Part shown: in pieces, positions 53,498-62,591 of the stretch
How positions within the stretch are numbered: the first letter of the stretch is position 1
Layout of the letters: each line of letters starts with the position of its first letter
Assembly (NCBI GenBank): GCA_020436085.1
Contig: JAGQYM010000014.1
Location: forward strand, 27,123 to 91,122
Reading direction: 5' to 3'
Length of the DNA stretch: 64,000 nucleotides
DNA from: Cyclobacteriaceae bacterium
GTDB lineage: Bacteria > Bacteroidota > Bacteroidia > Cytophagales > Cyclobacteriaceae
Program-made: the position numbers and the translations under genes
The notes under the pieces: generated by a model
What the model was told of the DNA's origin: nothing
The model's input: the letters and a program-made list of their open reading frames with translations, nothing else
Databases searched by the model: none

Positions 53498-53737
53498 CTA
53501 GAGCTTTTCAACCGATTTCCTCAGACACAGGGCCATGGTCTCAAATTGTTTCATGCAGTCATTAATGAACTCCTCCGAAACAATTTTTTGCAAGTCCTCT
53601 TCACCGGAGAGATCATACTCCTGAATTTTGAAAGTTTGTTCAAGCGGACCCGATTCTACTTTAATCAGATACCGGTTGTTCCAATGAAAAAAAGTGATGT
53701 TGCACTTCGGGTGTACAAGATTTCCAATGACTCTCAT
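53498..53737 (-). CDS. Small hypothetical protein
   Basis: A 79-aa cytosolic protein, MRVIGNLVHPKCNITFFHWN, with IVSEEFINDCMKQFETMAL in its C-terminal helix. The first half looks like an antiparallel beta-sheet and the second like one helix. I do not recognise the family, but the composition and its place directly upstream (47 bp) of the acyltransferase gene support a real gene. Confidence 0.7.
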   Translation of the reverse strand: MRVIGNLVHPKCNITFFHWNNRYLIKVESGPLEQTFKIQEYDLSGEEDLQKIVSEEFINDCMKQFETMALCLRKSVEKL

Positions 53738-53860
53738 GGGCAGAATGGCTGGCGTTTGGTTACCAAAAACTGACTTAACAGAATTTCTTTATAACTGTTA
53801 AATAAAAAAGGACGCGATTATATAAAAAACGAGGTGATTTCATCGTTTATAGGGGGACAA

Positions 53861-53887
53861 GTTGCGGTATTTTGCGATGGCCGCAAC
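53861..53887 (+). other. Hairpin in the leader of the surface-protein gene
   Basis: GTTGCGG (53861-53867) and CCGCAAC (53881-53887) form a 7-bp stem with a 13-nt loop, 47 bp before the start codon. It could affect translation or mark a regulator site. Confidence 0.25.
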
Positions 53888-53933
53888 CCATTCTCCGGCT
53901 TTATTGTTGTAAATTTATTGCGATTTTGATTTC

Positions 53934-56354
53934 ATGCGTGTGTCGATCAGGAATTCTGTTTTAGCCCCTCTTTTATTCGTTTTCGCCTCCCTGATTTCTA
54001 TTTCAGGTAAGGCTACGCACTTGCGTGCCGGTGAAATCACGATGGAGCGGCTCAGTTGCACAGGCCTCACGTTTAGAATTACCATCACTGTTTATACCAA
54101 CACGGGTTCCGACATTAAGTTCGGTGAAGGTCTGCTCGACTTCGGTGATGGCAGTGAGCCTCACCGAACGCCTATCGTTGAAAATACTTTGCGGCCAGAT
54201 CTGGGCCCGGGCGTTGCGATTGTAACGTATTCTATCAATCACACGTTTGCCGGACCGGGAAAATATGTGGTGAGCTACCTCGAGCCTAATCGAAATGCGG
54301 GTATTCTCAATATGATCAACTCGGTGGAGACCACATTCTATATTGAGACAGCAATTAATATCGATCCGATTCTGGGTTGCAGCAACACGCCCAAGCTTCT
54401 TGTTCCTCCAATTGATAAGGCCTGCACGGGTGCTGCATGGTTTCACAATCCAGGTGCCTTTGATCCTGATGGTGACAGCGTGTCTTTCGAATTTGCTATT
54501 CCAAAAAAAGAAAAGGGGCAGTTCGTAAATGGATATCGTGATCCTAACGCACAGGAGTTCTATGGCGGAGTGGGAATTAACTTTGGCATGGCCAACGAAA
54601 ATCAGGATGGGCCACCTACGTTTGAGATTGACTCAAGAACAGGAACCATCACCTGGGATGCACCCGGTTCACCTGGTGAATACAACATAGCGTTCCTGAT
54701 CAAGGAGTGGCGCAAGATTCAAGGAACGTGGGTTCAGCTTGGCTATGTGACCCGCGATATGCAGATTATTGTTGAAGACTGCGACAACCAAAGACCAGAA
54801 CTTGACGTGCCTGCTGATATTTGTGTGGAAGCAGGAACGATAATTAATCAAGACATCTTCGGATCGGATCCTGATTTGGATAGCGTAAAGATTGAAGCGT
54901 TCTCTCAGATCTTTGGCATTCAACCCTCTCCAGCAACGTTCACGCCTAACCCTCCTAAGTTTCAGTCGACAAGTCCCCCTGATCAGGCAATCCTGAATTT
55001 CAATTGGGAGACAACGTGTGAACACATCAAAGATCAACCGTATCAAGTTGTATTTAAAATTTCGGATAAGTCGAAATCAGGGCCTAGCCTTGCCTCATTC
55101 AAGACCTGGAATATCAGGGTGGTGGGACCGGCACCCGTTTGGGTGGATGCGCAGGTGGACCTGGGAAGTAGAGCGACCGACCTTCAGTGGGAACCCTACG
55201 TCTGTGGCAACGCAGAAAGAATTGATATATGGAGACGAGTAGATCAGTTTACGTTTACTCCACCCGAATGTGTGACGGGCATGCCTGATTTTCTCGGCTA
55301 CACAAAAATTGCACAGGTAGGTGCTGATGAGACTACCTATCGAGACTCGAATGGCGGCAAGGGGCTTGCGCCTGGTGCATCCTACTGTTATCGTTTGGTG
55401 GCTATATTTCCACTGCCGGGTGGAGGAGAAAGTTATGTGTCACAAGAAATTTGTATTCCACCGATCCTTGCGGATGCGCCTGTGATTACGCAAGTAACTG
55501 TTGACCGAACCAGTACGAGTGATGGCCAGATCACAGTGAAGTGGCTGCCACCCTTTGATGTTGATCCAGTACAATTTCCGCCTCCTTACACATATGAAGT
55601 CCTGAGAGCAGAAGGCTTCAGCAGTGCACTACAAATTACCAAACCTCACCCAGGTAGACTGACGGACTTGACTTTTGTGGACACCCCTTTAAATACTGAA
55701 GAGATTGTCTACAACTATCGCGTTATCGCGTTTGATGCCAACGACACTCGCGTAGATACCTCATTCACTGCTTCCTCTGTTCGATTGGAGGCAGCATCTG
55801 AATTCGAGCAGATTTCTTTGGCCTGGGCCGCTGATGTTCCGTGGAGCAATCAGACTCAAGATTATCCAAGACATTTAATTTTTAGAGGACCGTCTGGTTC
55901 GACCGAAAGCCAACTGGTGTTGATCGACAGTGTAAACGTAAATGAAAGTCAGTTCAACTACACAGACGCAGGTCAGTTTCAAGATACACCACTGGTGGAT
56001 ACGGAAATATACTGCTACCGTGTGATGACCCGCGGGGCCTACGGTAATCCGGAAATTGATGAGCCGCTGATTAATTTTTCGCAGATCATCTGTGCGCAGC
56101 CCAATGATGACGAAGCGCCCTGCACACCTCAGCTTGAAATCATCGCGAGAGATTGTAATGAGTTCATAACCTCGACTTCTTGTGACTTACAGACATTTTC
56201 CAATACACTTCAGTGGAGGAGGCCGGAAGATCCAGTTTGCCGTGCGGATATTCGCAGTTATAATATTTATGTAGCTAATCGTTTAGGTGACCCGTTTGAA
56301 ATTTACGCCACTAATGTGAGAGATACTTTCTTCATCGATAGCAACCTTCCTTAA
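53934..56354 (+). CDS. Large secreted surface protein, cut by an in-frame TAA before its T9SS sorting domain
   Basis: An 806-aa open frame with signal peptide (about residues 1-27, SLISISGKATHLRAGEI). The N-terminal domain HLRAGEITMERLSCTGLTFR with DFGDGSEPHRTP is seen in large Cytophagales surface proteins. Several fibronectin-type-III-like modules follow between about 380 and 800 (for example APVITQVTVDRTSTSDGQI, YNYRVIAFDAN). The frame stops at TAA (56352-56354), but reading continues without a break in the same frame to 56819 and supplies a gliding-motility C-terminal domain. A single C-to-A change of TCA would explain the stop: N-L-P-S-F-A-R-C-Y-K is the expected sequence. As it stands, the product would lack its export signal. 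Confidence 0.85.
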   Translation: MRVSIRNSVLAPLLFVFASLISISGKATHLRAGEITMERLSCTGLTFRITITVYTNTGSDIKFGEGLLDFGDGSEPHRTPIVENTLRPDLGPGVAIVTYSINHTFAGPGKYVVSYLEPNRNAGILNMINSVETTFYIETAINIDPILGCSNTPKLLVPPIDKACTGAAWFHNPGAFDPDGDSVSFEFAIPKKEKGQFVNGYRDPNAQEFYGGVGINFGMANENQDGPPTFEIDSRTGTITWDAPGSPGEYNIAFLIKEWRKIQGTWVQLGYVTRDMQIIVEDCDNQRPELDVPADICVEAGTIINQDIFGSDPDLDSVKIEAFSQIFGIQPSPATFTPNPPKFQSTSPPDQAILNFNWETTCEHIKDQPYQVVFKISDKSKSGPSLASFKTWNIRVVGPAPVWVDAQVDLGSRATDLQWEPYVCGNAERIDIWRRVDQFTFTPPECVTGMPDFLGYTKIAQVGADETTYRDSNGGKGLAPGASYCYRLVAIFPLPGGGESYVSQEICIPPILADAPVITQVTVDRTSTSDGQITVKWLPPFDVDPVQFPPPYTYEVLRAEGFSSALQITKPHPGRLTDLTFVDTPLNTEEIVYNYRVIAFDANDTRVDTSFTASSVRLEAASEFEQISLAWAADVPWSNQTQDYPRHLIFRGPSGSTESQLVLIDSVNVNESQFNYTDAGQFQDTPLVDTEIYCYRVMTRGAYGNPEIDEPLINFSQIICAQPNDDEAPCTPQLEIIARDCNEFITSTSCDLQTFSNTLQWRRPEDPVCRADIRSYNIYVANRLGDPFEIYATNVRDTFFIDSNLP

Positions 56355-56819
56355 TTCGCGAGATGTTATAAGATTTCTGCGCTGGATAGATCGGGGAATG
56401 AAAGTGAACTAAGCGAAGAATATTGTTTTGACAACTGCCCGTATTACGAGTTGCCGAATGTCTTTTCTCCGAATGGCGACTGCTTTAATCCCGACTTTAG
56501 TGCTTTTGGCGGAGTCGTGCTCGATGAAAATTCTTTGGATCCTTGTGGATCTAAACGTGACATTGTTGACATACGATCTAAGTGTGCGCGATTTGTGGAG
56601 AGTGTGAAATTCACGGTGCTTGACCGATGGGGTAAAGAACTCTATACCTATCAGTCGGGTGGGGAGAGGACGATCTATATCAATTGGGATGGACACGATA
56701 ACTCTGGAATTGAAGTGCCCGGTGGTGTTTATTTCTATTCGGCAGAGGTCATCTTCGATGTGGTGGATCCGTCTCAAAAGAACAAGACTTACAAAGGATG
56801 GGTACATCTCATTCGATAA
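56355..56819 (+). pseudogene. C-terminal remnant: gliding motility-associated / T9SS type B sorting domain
   Basis: In-frame continuation of the preceding gene beyond its TAA. It encodes the end of an FnIII-like module (FARCYKISALDRSGNESELS), then a typical type B C-terminal domain: CPYYELPNVFSPNGDCFN, FVESVKFTVLDRWGKELY, INWDGHDNSGIEVPGGVYFY and KTYKGWVHLIR at the end. Type B CTDs target proteins through the type IX secretion system without removing them from the surface in the same way as type A. An ATG at 56451 exists but would lack a signal peptide, so separate translation would give a non-exported fragment. Confidence 0.75.
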
Positions 56820-57214
56820 ACTCCAATGTCATTCTCTTTGACGGAGTTTGTAACCTGTGTAATCATTCTGTTCAGTTTATTATCAATAGAGATAAGAAGG
56901 GCTACTTTAAGTTTGCCTCTTTGCAGTCAGCTTTCGGTCAGGAACAGTTGAAGAACTTCAACGTACCCTCGAGAGCGCTAGAGAGTATTATACTCATCAA
57001 GGGTGATCGGTACTTTCAACGCAGCAGTGCAGTGCTTGAAATTTGCCTTCATCTTGGCGGTCTCTGGCCGTTGCTTTATGTATTCAAAATTATCCCATGG
57101 TTCATCAGAGATTTCTTTTATGATCTGGTGGCGAAGAATCGCTATCGTTGGTTTGGCAGACGCGATGAATGCATGTTGCCAACGCCAGAGTTGAAGGCAA
57201 GATTCTTGGATTGA
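56798..57214 (+). CDS. DCC-family (DUF393) thiol-disulfide oxidoreductase-like protein
   Basis: A 138-aa protein with the family motif VILFDGVCNLCNHSVQFIINRD (CxxC at about residues 18-21), FKFASLQSAFGQEQL, and a C-terminal helix followed by RYRWFGRRDECMLP. The DCC family (named from the DxxCxxC motif) has a thioredoxin-like fold and is predicted to act on disulfides; the substrate is unknown. Its start overlaps the end of the previous gene by 22 bp. Confidence 0.9.
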   Translation: MGTSHSINSNVILFDGVCNLCNHSVQFIINRDKKGYFKFASLQSAFGQEQLKNFNVPSRALESIILIKGDRYFQRSSAVLEICLHLGGLWPLLYVFKIIPWFIRDFFYDLVAKNRYRWFGRRDECMLPTPELKARFLD

Positions 57215-57266
57215 GAGCCTCTTTCATTATTTTTGACCTGTTCAGTATCTAAACAAAAATTCAGTT

Positions 57267-58136
57267 ATGAAGGCATACATCTTTCCTGGTCAGGGAGCGC
57301 AGTTTGTGGGTATGGGTAAAGATCTTTACGATAACCCGTCTGTAAAAAAGACTTTCGATCAGGCCAACGAGATATTGGGTTTCAATATTACCGACATCAT
57401 GTTTGCTGGAACTGCGGAAGATCTTAAGCAAACCAAAGTGACACAGCCAGCGGTCTTCCTGCACTCAGTTGCTGTTGCACTCGCTGCGGCCGACTTCAAG
57501 CCCGACATGGTAGCAGGACATTCGTTGGGAGAATTTTCTGCCTTGGTGGCCAACAAGGCGCTCTTTTTTGAAGATGGATTGAGATTGGTATCACAGCGTG
57601 CGCAGGCCATGCAACGTGCCTGCGAGATAAACCCGTCAACGATGGCGGCTATTTTGGGATTGGATGATAAGGTGGTTGAAGATATATGTGCGGAAATAGA
57701 TGAGGTAGTGGTAGCTGCCAACTACAATTGCCCCGGCCAGTTGGTAATATCCGGTTCCATGAAGGGTATCGAGGTAGCATGTGAGAAATTAAAAGCAGCC
57801 GGAGCGAAGCGCGCCTTGCCATTGCAGGTAGGTGGCGCCTTTCACTCGCCATTGATGGAGCCGGCCAGAGAAGAACTGGCAGCCGCCATTGACAAAACGA
57901 ATTTCAGCGCTCCTATTTGCCCCGTGTATCAAAACGTAAACGGGATGCCTGCCACCGATGTGAGTGTGATCAAGAAAAATTTGATCGATCAACTAACAGC
58001 TCCCGTACGATGGACGCAATCTGTTCAACGAATGGTGCAGGATGGCGCCACTGATTTCATCGAGTGTGGACCAGGCAAGGTACTTCAGGGCTTGGTGAAG
58101 AAGATCGCACCAGAGGCGAACGTGTCGAGTCTTTAG
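57267..58136 (+). CDS. fabD: Malonyl-CoA:ACP transacylase
   Basis: A 289-aa enzyme of standard FabD length. FPGQGAQFVGMGKDLY at the N-terminus, nucleophile Ser in VAGHSLGEFSALV (about residue 91), active-site Arg in LVSQRAQAMQRA, and His in GGAFHSPLMEPA. It loads malonyl groups onto acyl carrier protein for fatty-acid elongation. Here it is apart from other fab genes and is followed by a repeat array. Confidence 0.96.
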   Translation: MKAYIFPGQGAQFVGMGKDLYDNPSVKKTFDQANEILGFNITDIMFAGTAEDLKQTKVTQPAVFLHSVAVALAAADFKPDMVAGHSLGEFSALVANKALFFEDGLRLVSQRAQAMQRACEINPSTMAAILGLDDKVVEDICAEIDEVVVAANYNCPGQLVISGSMKGIEVACEKLKAAGAKRALPLQVGGAFHSPLMEPAREELAAAIDKTNFSAPICPVYQNVNGMPATDVSVIKKNLIDQLTAPVRWTQSVQRMVQDGATDFIECGPGKVLQGLVKKIAPEANVSSL

Positions 58137-58635
58137 TGCTATTTTTTTGGTTGTTACACAAAGAGCCACAAAGAAGCTCAAAGTGACACAGAGCCGGAAG
58201 GGAAGCGTCTTCTCCTGTCGATTGAATTACACTTGTAGCGATCGTTTTTGCAGTCAAGGAGATGCTTCGTTGCCGCTCAGCATCTCAGAGTAGGTATGAA
58301 ACACCGAGCCAGAAGCGAAGTGTCTTCTCTGTCGATTGAGTTATCTTATTAGCAGCGTGTTCTAATGACCAAGGAGATACTTCGTTGTGACTCAACACCT
58401 CAGGGTAGCAATGAGACACTGAGCCAGAAGCGAAGTGTCTTCTCAGTTGATTGAGTTATCTTTTTAGAAGATTGTTCTGGTACCAAGGGGATGCTTCGTT
58501 TGTACTCAGCATCTCAGGGGTAGAAATGAGACACTGAGCACGAGCGAAGTGTCTCCTCTGTTCATGGACGTATACCTATTGGATGACCTGTTTGCAGCTA
58601 AGGAGATGCTTCGTTGTCACTCAGCATCTCAGGGC
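58137..58635. repeat. Tandem array of four ~115-bp units, each a pair of inverted REP-like hairpins
   Basis: The 499 bp between the convergent fabD and folK hold no gene. Four units repeat with a period of 114-115 bp. Each has hairpin A (starts about 58185, 58299, 58415, 58528), best copy GAGACACT (58528-58535) pairing with AGTGTCTC (58548-58555), and hairpin B (58259, 58374, 58488, 58603), best copy GAGATGC (58603-58609) pairing with GCATCTC (58624-58630). Read on the minus strand, A has the same loop signature as B (TTCG near the left arm and CTCA near the right arm), while the stem sequences differ but remain self-complementary. So A and B are two members of one REP class facing each other. 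Upstream at 58151-58190, CACAAAGAGCCACAAAGAAG resembles another common intergenic motif. Confidence 0.85.
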
Positions 58636-59121
58636 TTACCAAACCACCCTCACCTCCAACGGATCGGTACACTCGTTCAACAACTGCTGTATGGTCTTTC
58701 CCAATTCCGGGTGAACTACTTCTGATGCAATTTCATTGAGCGGTACGAGCGTAAACCTTCTTGAGGGGATGCCGGGGTGTGGAATGGTCAACCGATCGGA
58801 CTTCACGATCTGATCTCCATACAGAAGAATGTCCAGATCGATGATGCGTTCCCCCCACTTCACGATTCTTTTCCTGCCCATTTCCTCTTCTATTTCCAGC
58901 AATTTGGATAGCAGTGCCGTGGGGGTAAGCTCAGTCTCAATTTGCAGCACCTGGTTGAGGAAGTCAGGCTGATTTTCCTTTCCCCAGGGTTTGGTCTCGT
59001 ACACCCTCGATTCGCGGTTAACCTTGATGCCTGACTTTTCGAGAAACCATTGGGCTGCCGCCAGATTTCCCTCCCTGTCACCGAGGTTGCTGCCCAGCAA
59101 TATAAAAATCGGGGTTGCCAT
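58636..59121 (-). CDS. folK: 2-amino-4-hydroxy-6-hydroxymethyldihydropteridine pyrophosphokinase
   Basis: A 161-aa enzyme of standard length. FILLGSNLGDREGNLAAA at the N-terminus binds the pterin; WGERIIDLDILLYGDQ contains the conserved DxD magnesium-binding pair; LTIPHPGIPSRRFTLVPLNEI is the family signature. It transfers pyrophosphate from ATP to hydroxymethyl-dihydropterin in folate synthesis. Divergent from sppA; the stop lies 5 bp from the last repeat hairpin. Confidence 0.95.
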   Translation of the reverse strand: MATPIFILLGSNLGDREGNLAAAQWFLEKSGIKVNRESRVYETKPWGKENQPDFLNQVLQIETELTPTALLSKLLEIEEEMGRKRIVKWGERIIDLDILLYGDQIVKSDRLTIPHPGIPSRRFTLVPLNEIASEVVHPELGKTIQQLLNECTDPLEVRVVW

Positions 59122-59213
59122 TGATCCACAAGATAGTCAGAATGACACTTTAGCGGGAGCTATTTCACACTTCCGTCTTCCGGGTGTAAGTTTGCAATCT
59201 TAACGTGTTCAGT

Positions 59214-60959
59214 ATGGGATTCCTAAAGAATTTTCTCGCGTCTTGTCTCGGTGCCTTAGTGGCTTTTATTGTGCTGATTGTGGTTGGCAGCATTGTATTT
59301 TCAATGATCATCAACAGCGAAAACAAAGTTGTCATCAGCGACAATTCAGTGCTATACCTTGATTTGAATTCTCCCATCGTAGAACTGGCGATTGACGACC
59401 CGCTGGCGGAATTGATTCCGGGAGAAGAACCCGCTATCGGGTTACTGCAATTAAAAGATGCTATCGCTTACGCAAAAACAGATGCCAAGACTAAAGGTAT
59501 CTATCTGCGTCTGAATGAACTGCAAGCGGGTATTACGTCAATAAAAGAAATCAGGGAATCCCTGCTGGACTTTCGCGAATCCGGCAAGTGGGTAGTGGCC
59601 TATTCTTCTGGTTACTCAGAGGGAGCCTATTATCTGGCTAGCGCTGCGGACCAGATCTATCTCAACCCAGAGGGGCAGGTAGAACTCAACGGACTCTCCA
59701 TCAATGTCACCTTCTTTAAGCGACTACTGGATAAACTGGAGATCAAACCGCAGGTGTTTCGTGTCGGTGACTTCAAAAGTGCGGTGGAACCTTTTGTGAG
59801 GGAAAACATGAGCGAGGAAAACCGACTGCAACTCAATCAGATGGTGAACGGACTTTATGACGGTATGTTGAAAGACATCTCAGCAGGACGTCAAATTCCG
59901 GAAGACGATCTTGCTGCCCTTGCCAAAACCATGGTGGTGCGAAAGCCAGGCGATGCGATCACATATAAGTTGGTCGATGCGTTGATGTTTGAAGATCAGG
60001 TGCGGGACGAGCTGCGCAACAGACTAGGACTTGAAGCCTCGGATAAGATTGGCTTTGTGAGATTTACCGAATATACGCGTAGCATGAATTTCAAATCATC
60101 GCCCAACGAAATAGCGGTGATCGTGGCGGATGGAGAGATCATGCCGGGCAAAGCAGACAACGGGTTGGTGGGCTCAAGCACGTTTGTTAACGAGCTAAGA
60201 CGTGCGAGAAACAACGATCGGGTGAAGGCGATTGTGATCAGGGTGAATAGTCCCGGTGGCGTGTTTCAGGCGGCCGATGACATTTGGCGTGAAGTATCCC
60301 TTGCAACTGAAGAGAAGCCCGTCATTGCTTCGATGTCGGACTATGCAACCTCAGGAGGCTACTACCTTGCCATGGCCAGCGATACCATCGTGGCACAGCC
60401 GACCACGGTTACGGGCTCGATTGGCATTTTCAGTGTGCTCTTCGACATGAGCGGATTGCTGGAGAACAAATTGGGTATTACCTCTGAGGAGGTGAAGACC
60501 GGGGATGTAGGAGGATTGATCACGGTGACACGACCACTTACCGCCATGGAGCAGGAGATATGGCAACAGCAGACCAACGATTTGTATGAGGCCTTTACGC
60601 GCAAGGCGGCCGAAGGACGCGGCATGTCACAAGAGGATATCAAGAAGATCGCTTCAGGACGCGTGTGGACGGGCGTGCAGGGCAAAGACAACGGACTGGT
60701 AGACATACTCGGTAGCTACCAGGATGCGATAGAGATAGCAGCCACAAAGGCTGGTATTGCAGCAGACTACAAAGTGAGATACTATCCACAACCCAAAACG
60801 TTTTTGGAGAAACTGACTTCCGGATGGGAAGACCAGGTGAGTACCAAGGCGATAGAGAAGGAGATGGGTGATTCTTATTATTTCTACCAAGGCTGGAAAA
60901 AGCTCCAGCGCTACCAGGGTGTGCAAGCCAGGTTACCTTTCGAGTTGGAGATTAGATAA
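59214..60959 (+). CDS. sppA: Signal peptide peptidase SppA, long (67-kDa) type
   Basis: 581 aa from the ATG at 59214 (the frame opens at a GTG at 59205). One N-terminal membrane helix (about residues 5-32), then two tandem S49 protease-like domains. The Lys of the catalytic dyad is probably in RVGDFKSAVEPFVREN (about 190) of the first domain, and the Ser in SDYATSGGYYLAMASD (about 385) of the second. It digests cleaved signal peptides in the membrane. The following TPR gene begins 26 bp later. Confidence 0.94.
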   Translation: MGFLKNFLASCLGALVAFIVLIVVGSIVFSMIINSENKVVISDNSVLYLDLNSPIVELAIDDPLAELIPGEEPAIGLLQLKDAIAYAKTDAKTKGIYLRLNELQAGITSIKEIRESLLDFRESGKWVVAYSSGYSEGAYYLASAADQIYLNPEGQVELNGLSINVTFFKRLLDKLEIKPQVFRVGDFKSAVEPFVRENMSEENRLQLNQMVNGLYDGMLKDISAGRQIPEDDLAALAKTMVVRKPGDAITYKLVDALMFEDQVRDELRNRLGLEASDKIGFVRFTEYTRSMNFKSSPNEIAVIVADGEIMPGKADNGLVGSSTFVNELRRARNNDRVKAIVIRVNSPGGVFQAADDIWREVSLATEEKPVIASMSDYATSGGYYLAMASDTIVAQPTTVTGSIGIFSVLFDMSGLLENKLGITSEEVKTGDVGGLITVTRPLTAMEQEIWQQQTNDLYEAFTRKAAEGRGMSQEDIKKIASGRVWTGVQGKDNGLVDILGSYQDAIEIAATKAGIAADYKVRYYPQPKTFLEKLTSGWEDQVSTKAIEKEMGDSYYFYQGWKKLQRYQGVQARLPFELEIR

Positions 60960-60984
60960 AAATACCAGACCGTAAATTTCAGAA

Positions 60985-62565
60985 ATGAAAAACTCCTGGG
61001 TATTATTTGTAGTACTGACTTTTATGTCGGTAGCGAGTTTTAGTCAAACACCTAAGGCGGACTCCCTTTATAAAGTGCTACCCAAGGAAATTGGAGATAC
61101 CCGATTCCTGGTTTTGGAAGCGCTGTATTGTGAAATCGTGAATCGTGATTTAGACAAAGCTAAAGAAATAAATGACCTACGACAGGCTGATGCGCTTCTA
61201 TTGAAGGATACTTTTAAGATATGTGAGGGCTACATCGAATACGCATCGATCTACAAAAGAGAGAGTGACTACATTAAGTCAAACGAAATGCTTGATAGGG
61301 CCCTGGCAATTGCCGAGAGACATCATTTTGATAAGAAACTTAAGTTTATTTATAATCTTCTACAGGCTAACTATATCAATTTAGGAAAATACGATTTGGC
61401 ACTTGAATATTGTTTCAAATCGCTGGAAGCAAGAAAAGTGGAGGGTAACATGCGTGATATCAGCATTGCATATAATAACCTCGGCTATGTCTACTCTGTA
61501 CTTCGGGACAAGAGAAAGGCACTTCAGTACTATAAGAAATCCGCAAGGATCAAAGAAGAGAATAAAGTGGAATGGGGCCTGGTTATAGCCTATGTAAATA
61601 TTAGCCAGCTTTACAGTGAATTTTCGGAATTGGATAGTGCCAGATACTACGCAAGCTTGGCAGAAAAATATTGCGAAGGAAAGAATTGTATTCCAAAAGA
61701 CCTGTGGACTATTCAAACTGCCTTGGTAGAATTCTATCTGGCAACTGATTCATTGACAAAAGCTGAAACAGTTATTGTTAACGCAATGAAAGTTGCGAAG
61801 GATAAGAATCTAACAGAGGAGATATTGGATACCTACGTTTACCAAGCTCAATTAGAGTTAGCAAAAGGGGACGCTGAAAAAGCACTGTTCTATTGGAGTA
61901 AGGCTTATGAAATGGCGAATGCGAGTTCGAATCTACTTTCGATGCTGGATATCTTGGATGGTTACGTTGAGGCTTATCGAATGAAAAACGACTTCAAACA
62001 AGTATCTGATTACCTTCAGCGATCAAGAGACCTTGAGAAAAAACTATTCAGTGGTCCTATGATCCAAAACGTGGCGCAAATAACCCTTGCACATGCGGAA
62101 AACGAGAGCAAGGAAGTCATTGGTACGCAAAAAGAATTGTTATCTCTAAAAGAGATCTCTATTCAACAGCAAAAGACAATCAACATTATTGTAGTTGTAT
62201 TGTTTATTTTCCTTGTGGTTATTGCAATCCTTCTCTGGCTTCGCATCAGGGACAAGTCGATGATTAACCAGCATTTGAATCATCGGGTGCAACAACGAAC
62301 CCTTGAACTTAATATCAGAAACGATGAATTGAATCGGCAGGCGCTGGAGCGTCAGGCTATGCTCGACAAACTGAATCGCGAGTTATCGGCTTCCATGGCA
62401 ACTTTGTCAGGATTGATCCAAACGGCAGATAAGGAGGTTGCCAATCCGACCATGACACGGCAATACCTTAGGCTAATGGGTTCAGAAACTAAAAAGGTGA
62501 GAAGTTTGTCCGGGTTGTTTAAAAAAGATCGAGATACACATGAATTGGTTGATCAGGCTTCTTAA
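60985..62565 (+). CDS. TPR-repeat membrane receptor with degenerate histidine-kinase dimerisation region
   Basis: A 526-aa protein: signal peptide to VASFSQT, about eight tetratricopeptide repeats over residues 30-350 (for example YDLALEYCFKSLEARK, ISIAYNNLGYVYSVLRDKRK, KALQYYKKSARIKEE), a membrane helix at about 399-421 (NIIVVVLFIFLVVIAILLWL), a coiled coil, and a last 60 residues that look like a HisKA helix pair (RELSASMATLSGLIQTADKE, then RSLSGLF). The usual phospho-acceptor His of such a domain is replaced by Arg and no ATPase domain follows. It is probably a TPR sensor that has lost or never had kinase activity. Confidence 0.8.
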   Translation: MKNSWVLFVVLTFMSVASFSQTPKADSLYKVLPKEIGDTRFLVLEALYCEIVNRDLDKAKEINDLRQADALLLKDTFKICEGYIEYASIYKRESDYIKSNEMLDRALAIAERHHFDKKLKFIYNLLQANYINLGKYDLALEYCFKSLEARKVEGNMRDISIAYNNLGYVYSVLRDKRKALQYYKKSARIKEENKVEWGLVIAYVNISQLYSEFSELDSARYYASLAEKYCEGKNCIPKDLWTIQTALVEFYLATDSLTKAETVIVNAMKVAKDKNLTEEILDTYVYQAQLELAKGDAEKALFYWSKAYEMANASSNLLSMLDILDGYVEAYRMKNDFKQVSDYLQRSRDLEKKLFSGPMIQNVAQITLAHAENESKEVIGTQKELLSLKEISIQQQKTINIIVVVLFIFLVVIAILLWLRIRDKSMINQHLNHRVQQRTLELNIRNDELNRQALERQAMLDKLNRELSASMATLSGLIQTADKEVANPTMTRQYLRLMGSETKKVRSLSGLFKKDRDTHELVDQAS

Positions 62566-62591
62566 TTTTTGAAGCCGCTAGTTTTGTAGCA

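Noticed and set aside
56352-56354. Recoding (selenocysteine or pyrrolysine) at the in-frame stop
   Set aside because: The codon is TAA, not TGA or TAG, and the natural residue at this place is Ser by reading the flanking motif.
58185-58630. Repeat array as a CRISPR locus
   Set aside because: The unit is about 115 bp with repeats throughout; there are no short identical repeats with unrelated spacers and no cas genes.
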